Part shown: positions 59,127 through 64,000 of the stretch, piece after piece
How the letters are laid out: every line of letters begins with the position of its first letter
How positions within the stretch are numbered: the stretch's first letter is position 1
NCBI RefSeq assembly: GCF_004803795.1
Contig: NZ_CP012543.1
Coordinates: 930,001 to 994,000, forward strand
Reading direction: 5' to 3'
DNA length: 64,000 nucleotides
DNA from: Campylobacter rectus
GTDB taxonomy: Bacteria > Campylobacterota > Campylobacteria > Campylobacterales > Campylobacteraceae
The notes under the pieces: model-generated
What the model was told of the DNA's origin: nothing
The model's database searches: none
What the model saw: only the letters and a program-made list of their open reading frames with translations
Program-made: the position numbers and the translations under genes

Positions 59127-60398
59127 TCAGCCCGCGATAAATAGAGAAATTTCATCCGCGGTAAGGAAATTTTTGGCGTAATATCTCCCGTTTTCAAATT
59201 TTAATTTCCCGCTATTTTTTAGTAGGCGCGCTCTTTGGCCTTGCTCGGCGTTTAGGTTGTTTTGCTCGATGCCCACGATACTTCTGGCGCCTAAAAATAT
59301 CCGCTCTAAATTTAGCTCGTCCGTGCTTAAATTTTCTATTTTTTTAGCGTGCGGATTTTTTACGTAGGCGTTTAAATTTGAAGCGTTATAAAAGCGGTGA
59401 TCTCGCCAAAATCCGACTGCGTAAGCACCGATGGCAAGGTAGTTTTTGCCCTGCCAGTAGCCGAGGTTATGCTTGCAAATTTGACCGAAATTTGAGATTT
59501 CGTATTGTTTTAGTCCGGCCTCCTCGATGCGGTCTATCATAAATTTAGCCAGCCTGGGGCTATCTTTTGCGTAGTTTATTTTGCCGGCAAAGGGGGTATT
59601 TTCCTCAAGCGTTAGCGAATACGCCGAGACGTGCGAAACGCCTATATTTCGGATATTTTGCGCCTCTTGCTCGAGGCGTTTTTTGGTATCTAGTTTCGTG
59701 CCGTAGATGAGATCGACGTTTATGTTTTCTAGTCCTGCTATTTTGGCATTTGCGACTGCCTCGTAGATCTGCCTCGCGTCGTGGATGCGCCCGAGGAATT
59801 TTAATTTATCCTCAAAAAAACTCTGAGCGCCGAAGCTCACGCGATTTACGCCGCACGATTTCATCTGCGAGAGCCACTTTTGGCTTGCAGAGTTTGGATT
59901 TGCCTCCGTCGTGATCTCGGCGTTTGCCGCGAGATATGGCGCGACCGCCTCAAATAGCCGCTCGTAGTAGCCCCCGTCCACGGCGCTGGGCGTCCCTCCG
60001 CCGATGAAAACGGTTTCGATTTTTCCGCATTCTTTTGTGTTTAAATTTGGGTTTGCTAAATTTAAACCCGCTTTTTTTTGATTTACGGCGGCGTTTTTTA
60101 TATTTTTGCGATTTAAATTTTGCGAAATTTGAGCATTTTTCGTAGTTAAATTCGGCTTCGCTGTTTGCTCGCTTGTATCGTCAAATTCGCCGCTGTTTTG
60201 TTTAGAAACCTCGGTCTTGCCGCTGCGCTGCCGGTTTTGCGCGCCTTGACTGACGTCAAATTTTAAAATCTGCTCCCTAAAATCCGCAATCATCGCGTCA
60301 AAATACGCGCTCGTTAAATTTCGTTTGCCGACCACCGAGCCAAAGGCGCAGTAGGGGCATTTGCTCTCGCAAAACGGGATATGGACGTAAAGAAGCAT
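59127..60398 (-). CDS. HemW-like radical SAM protein with an internal insertion
   Basis: A 423-residue radical SAM protein: CESKCPYC (Cys10, Cys14, Cys17) for the 4Fe-4S cluster, FIGGGTPS near 130, TEANPNS, SFGAQSFFEDKLKFLGRIHD, VDLIYG and NIGVSHVSAYSLTLEENTPF. HemW-type proteins deliver haem; true coproporphyrinogen dehydrogenase HemN has a longer N-terminus. Family members are about 350-380 residues. The excess is a Gln/Asn/Lys-rich disordered insert (about 50-115) between the cluster motif and GGGTPS. Confidence 0.88.
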   Translation of the reverse strand: MLLYVHIPFCESKCPYCAFGSVVGKRNLTSAYFDAMIADFREQILKFDVSQGAQNRQRSGKTEVSKQNSGEFDDTSEQTAKPNLTTKNAQISQNLNRKNIKNAAVNQKKAGLNLANPNLNTKECGKIETVFIGGGTPSAVDGGYYERLFEAVAPYLAANAEITTEANPNSASQKWLSQMKSCGVNRVSFGAQSFFEDKLKFLGRIHDARQIYEAVANAKIAGLENINVDLIYGTKLDTKKRLEQEAQNIRNIGVSHVSAYSLTLEENTPFAGKINYAKDSPRLAKFMIDRIEEAGLKQYEISNFGQICKHNLGYWQGKNYLAIGAYAVGFWRDHRFYNASNLNAYVKNPHAKKIENLSTDELNLERIFLGARSIVGIEQNNLNAEQGQRARLLKNSGKLKFENGRYYAKNFLTADEISLFIAG

Positions 60399-60674
60399 TT
60401 TGACCTTTGTTTTTGCCGTATTTTAGCAGATTTTGAGGCTTTGTCGCGCGGCGTTTGATATTTTGGATTTTTGGCCTTTACGCCGTCTGCGTGTAGATTT
60501 GCGGTAAATTTAGGCCGGGTTTGGGCGTAAAACCGACTCTAATAAGTTGTTTGACGCTTTTAAATTTTAAAATTTACCGCCGTTTTTACTGCCCGTTAAA
60601 TTTAAAAAGTCGCGCCGATACGTTTAAATTTGATTTTAATTTAACGCCCGCAAAGCTCCGCAAGAGTGTTAAAT

Positions 60675-61625
60675 TTACGCGTAAAATTTCTTTTGTTTTA
60701 AAATTTGCGTCGGCAAAACGCCGAATTTTTCTCTAAAAATCTTTGCAAAGTGCGGAGCGCTAGCGTATCCGACGATTTTTGCGGCTTCGCTTACGCAGAC
60801 GTCTCCGCGCTCTAAAAGTTTTTTTGCCGCGTTTAGCCGCTCGGTCGCTAGCATCCCGTAGATCGTATCGCCAAAGTAGCTTTTAAAGCCCGTTTTTAGC
60901 TTAAATTCATTCGTCGCGCACGCTCTGGCTAGCTCTTTTATGCTGGGCGGATTTTGGACGTCGCTTAGTAAAATTTGCCTTGCTTTATTTAAAATTTTTA
61001 CGTATTCGTCGCTAAAATCGCGCTTTTTTTCATCGGCTTTGGGCGTTTTGGGTGTGCCTAGGCTTTTGTAGATTAGCTCTAAAATTTTAGCTTCCATAAA
61101 GATTTCGCGCATCTTACCCTCAAACTCGCTCGAGGCTAAAAGCTCCCGCAAAATCAGGCTTTGGGCTAAATTTATCTTAGCCGTTTGGATACAGATTTCG
61201 TTTTCTTCGCCTAGATTTTTAAATGCCGCTAGTTTGTTCGCTAGATCGTTTTTTAGCACGATGCATCGCCCGGCGTAGCTGCTACTTTGATACTCGCAAA
61301 TGTCCTCAAATCCGCTATCCACGCGCCCCATCCAAAACTCTCCGGCCTTTAGGCAAAAAGTTTTTTTACCCGCTTTAAGCCCGGTGTCCCCTCTTGCGTC
61401 GTTAAAGAGCAAAAAGCAGTAGCCCGCGCTCCTTTCAAGCCGTCTTTTTACGCTTTTGTTGCAGATTATTTCGCTCCTGCAGTAGCTTGCGCCGCTTGTG
61501 CCTTTAAAAAACTCGACCTTGCATTTTCTATCTTGCTCTTGCCACGCGCTTTGTCCGTAGCGCACCGAATTTTGCGCGATTTCTTGCTCGTTTGCGCGTA
61601 AAATATCTTTAAATTCGACCTTCAT
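60675..61625 (-). CDS. AraC family transcriptional regulator
   Basis: A 316-residue regulator with a variable N-terminal part and a C-terminal double helix-turn-helix (about 215-310: PPSIKELARACATNEFKLKTGFKSYFGDTIYGMLA, then CVSEAAKIVGYASAPHFAKIFREKFGVLP). It is divergent from the TonB-dependent receptor, 114 bases away, the arrangement of siderophore regulators such as PchR. It likely controls the receptor. Confidence 0.9.
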   Translation of the reverse strand: MKVEFKDILRANEQEIAQNSVRYGQSAWQEQDRKCKVEFFKGTSGASYCRSEIICNKSVKRRLERSAGYCFLLFNDARGDTGLKAGKKTFCLKAGEFWMGRVDSGFEDICEYQSSSYAGRCIVLKNDLANKLAAFKNLGEENEICIQTAKINLAQSLILRELLASSEFEGKMREIFMEAKILELIYKSLGTPKTPKADEKKRDFSDEYVKILNKARQILLSDVQNPPSIKELARACATNEFKLKTGFKSYFGDTIYGMLATERLNAAKKLLERGDVCVSEAAKIVGYASAPHFAKIFREKFGVLPTQILKQKKFYA

Positions 61626-61662
61626 TTGATTTTATCCTTTTAGCGTTGATAAAAAATCCTTC

Positions 61663-61694
61663 TACCGTTTATCAGAGTATTGATAATAATTATC
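61663..61694. promoter_or_regulatory. Fur-box-like operator between the AraC gene and the TonB receptor
   Basis: GATAATAATTATC (61682-61694) is a perfect palindrome close to the Fur consensus, about 46 bases ahead of the receptor start. An ATCAGA/TCTGAT pair (from about 61670) brackets it and could be the AraC-type site. TATAGTAAAAT just downstream is a likely -10. Confidence 0.6.
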
Positions 61695-61739
61695 TGATTA
61701 TAGTAAAATAGGGTTTAAATTTAAATAAGGAGTTTAAAG

Positions 61740-63701
61740 ATGAAAAGTATGCCTAAAATTTCTATGCTAGCTTGCCTAGCACTATCTTGCGCGCAGGCGG
61801 CCGATGAAGTAAAACTAAACGAAGTTACCGTAACTAGCGCGACGGGTTTTGAGCAAAATATCAAAGACGCGCCCGCTTCTGTTTCGGTAATCTCGCAAAA
61901 AGAGATAGCTAAGCGCAATCATCAAGATATAGAAAGTATCGTAAAAGACGCTCCGGGCGTTTTCGGCGCGACGCTGGGGGCGGCTAGCAGACGCGGTATC
62001 ACGATGAGAGGCCTTGGTCAAAAATACACTAAAATTTTAATAGACGGCCGTCCTGCAACTAGCGATAGCGCGTATAGAGGGCTTCGCGCGGTCGGTAGCG
62101 CTCAAAATTTCCTCCCGCCCGCAAACACGATCGAGCGTATCGAAATCGTGCGAGGGCCGATGAGCTCGCTATACGGCTCGGATGCGATGGGAGGCGTCAT
62201 AAACATCATCACCAAGGGCTTTTCAAACGAATTTAGCGGTAACGTAAACGGCTACTACACGCTTGCGGGCAAAAGCGGGATAAATGATGACTACCAAACC
62301 GGCTTTTACGCAAACGGCGCAGTGATCCCGGACGTGCTAGGCATCGCGCTTTACGGGCGGTATTTTCATAAATTTGAAGACGAGCGAGCCTTTACGAACC
62401 GCAAAAACGAGGATGTAAATTTCGGCGCGAAAATCATGTATAACGCCACCGAAAACGACGAAATAGCGCTGGATCTACGCCGCGTAGTAAATAAATACGA
62501 GCGCACCGAGGGCAAGACACTAAACCGCACGGCTAGCGATAACACGAGCGTGGCTTTTGAGAAGATGAGCGGATATACCGCCTCGCTCTCGCATACGGGC
62601 AAATACGACAAACTGCTGCTTGAAAGCTTTTTAATGCATGATAATATGAAAGAAAGCGGTCAGCAAGACCTCACGTTAAAAACGACGACGCTAAATACCA
62701 AGGGAACGTATTTTTTTGATAATAACACGCTGAGCCTTGGGGCTGAATACAGAAGAGAAAGGCTAAACGAAAAGGCCACGACGGCCGACGCCGCAAACGT
62801 AAAGAGATATGATTTTTCGCTCTACGGCGAGGACGATTTTGACGTAACCGACGCGCTCACGCTAACTGCGGGTTTAAGGTATAATCACGACAAAGACTAC
62901 GGCGGACACGTATCTCCGCGAGGATATGCCGTGTATCATCTAAGCGAAAATTTATCGCTAAAAGGCGGCGTATCGGCAGGCTACTCGACGCCTGATATCA
63001 AGATGCGAACCGACGGGCTTGCTCTGCCTTTTGCCGGCGGTATGGGAGCGCAGCTGGGTAAAAGCGACCTAAAACCCGAATCCAGCCTAAACTACGAGGC
63101 CGGCGTCGCGTACGGGGACGAAAGCATTAACGTTTCGGCGATAGCGTTTTATACGCGGATAAAAGACGGTCTAGGCACGAAACCAGTTTGCGTCGCGCGC
63201 CCGGGCGTTCCTTGCGTGCATAACGGCAAGACCTATAGGCGCGGCATCTGGGAGAGCGTAAATATCGGCAAAGCCGAAGTAAAGGGCGTCGAGCTCGCCT
63301 CAGACTGGCAGATTTTATCAAATTTAGCCCTGCACTCAAGCTACGTTTACACCAGATCAAAGCAAAAATCGGGCGCGTACGAGGGCAAATCTCTAAACAA
63401 TCTACCCGTACATACCGTAAAAATAGGGCTTGACTACGATATGACGCCTGATCTAAATCTATGGACGCAGATGAACTATCTGGGCAAAACCAGAGCCGTT
63501 TACGGTCTACCAGGTGACGAGGAGATAAGGGATTATACGCTATTTGACGCGGGCGCAAGCTACAAGCTAACTAAAAATGCAAGCGTAAATTTTAGCGTTT
63601 ATAATATCTTTAACGAATACGTAACGACAAAATCCGGACGCTACGAAATTTTAATCGCTGACGGGGTTAAATATAGACTCGGATTTAACGTAAATTTTTA
63701 A
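61740..63701 (+). CDS. TonB-dependent siderophore-type receptor
   Basis: A 653-residue outer-membrane receptor. Signal peptide (cut near AQAAD), TonB-box-like EVTVTSA, plug domain (about 40-150: SVSVISQKEIAKRNHQDIESIVKDAPGV, ERIEIVRGPMSSLYGSDAMGGVINI), then a 22-strand barrel ending in aromatic VNF. Takes up ferric siderophores or haem using TonB energy. The gene follows a Fur-like site and is divergent from an AraC regulator; a PepSY-type protein follows. Confidence 0.93.
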   Translation: MKSMPKISMLACLALSCAQAADEVKLNEVTVTSATGFEQNIKDAPASVSVISQKEIAKRNHQDIESIVKDAPGVFGATLGAASRRGITMRGLGQKYTKILIDGRPATSDSAYRGLRAVGSAQNFLPPANTIERIEIVRGPMSSLYGSDAMGGVINIITKGFSNEFSGNVNGYYTLAGKSGINDDYQTGFYANGAVIPDVLGIALYGRYFHKFEDERAFTNRKNEDVNFGAKIMYNATENDEIALDLRRVVNKYERTEGKTLNRTASDNTSVAFEKMSGYTASLSHTGKYDKLLLESFLMHDNMKESGQQDLTLKTTTLNTKGTYFFDNNTLSLGAEYRRERLNEKATTADAANVKRYDFSLYGEDDFDVTDALTLTAGLRYNHDKDYGGHVSPRGYAVYHLSENLSLKGGVSAGYSTPDIKMRTDGLALPFAGGMGAQLGKSDLKPESSLNYEAGVAYGDESINVSAIAFYTRIKDGLGTKPVCVARPGVPCVHNGKTYRRGIWESVNIGKAEVKGVELASDWQILSNLALHSSYVYTRSKQKSGAYEGKSLNNLPVHTVKIGLDYDMTPDLNLWTQMNYLGKTRAVYGLPGDEEIRDYTLFDAGASYKLTKNASVNFSVYNIFNEYVTTKSGRYEILIADGVKYRLGFNVNF

Positions 63702-63720
63702 ATTTGGCCGTATTTAAGCG

Positions 63721-63745
63721 GGGCGGTGCGTAGCGATCGCCGCCC
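63721..63745 (+). other. Hairpin between receptor and PepSY gene
   Basis: GGGCGGTG pairs with CGCCGCCC around a short loop, with no T tract. It may stabilise the receptor message or attenuate the gene downstream. Confidence 0.4.
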
Positions 63746-63788
63746 TGCTACCGGTTCTTAAAATTTGAGTTTAAATTTAAGGAGAAAG

Positions 63789-64000
63789 ATGCCGTTTTTA
63801 AAGAAAAAGAAATTTTGGTTTAATGTCCATTTGATTTTAAGCCTAGCCTGTGTTTTGCCGCTGCTTATCGTCACTCTTAGCGGCGCGGTCATATCCTATC
63901 ACGACGAGATTATAGACCTTGCAAACTCGCAAAAAACATTCGTCAAGCGAGGCGAAAAAGAGCTTAGCGCGAGAGAAATTTTAGATATTTTTAAAGCTAG
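63789..64000 (+). CDS. PepSY-associated membrane protein, 3' end outside window
   Basis: The first 70 codons: MPFLKKKKFWFNVHLILSLACVLPLLIVTLSGAVISYHDEI is the typical start of PepSY transmembrane proteins (FhuF/PiuB-like), with His14 and a TM helix. AAGGAGAAAG precedes ATG 63789. Such proteins, often beside TonB receptors, are thought to reduce ferric siderophores in the inner membrane. It is the second gene of the receptor operon. Confidence 0.85.
   Translation, partial: MPFLKKKKFWFNVHLILSLACVLPLLIVTLSGAVISYHDEIIDLANSQKTFVKRGEKELSAREILDIFKA

Overview
The window comes from a Campylobacter of the oral rectus/showae type. This rests on a secreted S-layer/RTX-like protein, Campylobacter-type gene neighbourhoods (fliW next to bamD-lon; rpsF-ssb-rpsR with holA and rnr; queA-tatC-tatB), a 16S-Ile-Ala-23S-5S rRNA operon whose 23S gene carries two intervening sequences, and moderate GC with very frequent AAATTT hexamers. 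The species cannot be settled from the sequence alone.

Layout. 0-6.6 kb: the 3' part of an S-layer/RTX protein, then a two-gene ATPase + DUF4276 (TOPRIM-like) cassette lying inside a degraded second copy of the acyltransferase gene that follows it. 6.6-8.6 kb: gene-free. 8.6-18.8 kb: radA, a brnQ-type carrier, a perfect 16 x 18-bp array, a SUFU-domain protein, ftsY with a TlpA-like lipoprotein, 5-FTHF cyclo-ligase, rny, and SYLF, DedA and DUF945-like genes. 18.8-26.3 kb: the rRNA operon, whose spacers are packed with repeats, small hairpins and a broken tRNA-Ala half. 26.3-30.4 kb: a CDP-alcohol phosphatidyltransferase, a ComEA-like protein and two IS1595-type elements, one degraded and one with an intact 8-bp target duplication. 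30.4-37.3 kb: hpf, an MSHA-like minor-pilin operon with a 1280-residue secreted protein, and fliW. 37.4-41.3 kb: bamD, lon and a small helical protein. 41.3-43.2 kb: a relic zone with a second rpsR 3' end, an inverted lon scrap and an IS1595 corpse. 43.2-51.9 kb: rpsR-ssb-rpsF, holA, rnr, an HDOD gene, ilvC, a YibQ-like deacetylase and dprA. 51.9-55.3 kb: a gene-poor stretch with ruvX, a third decayed IS1595 element next to 84-bp direct repeats, and a dead alpha/beta hydrolase. 55.3-64 kb: a VOC protein, a degenerate two-component-like protein, queA, tatC, tatB, a HemW-like protein, and an AraC regulator divergent from a TonB-dependent receptor plus a PepSY-type membrane protein, with a Fur-box-like site between them.

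How it fits together. Most of the window is housekeeping in short, often overlapping operons (TAATG or ATGA junctions). The novelty lies in three places. First, the ATPase-TOPRIM cassette looks like a defence module of the OLD/PARIS general type. Second, 20-75-bp hairpin-prone insertions sit inside IS1595 transposase copies and resemble repeats in the rRNA spacers, and the two 23S intervening sequences share a nearly identical 79-bp core. Third, scraps of neighbouring genes (acyltransferase, rpsR, lon) are scattered next to their parents.
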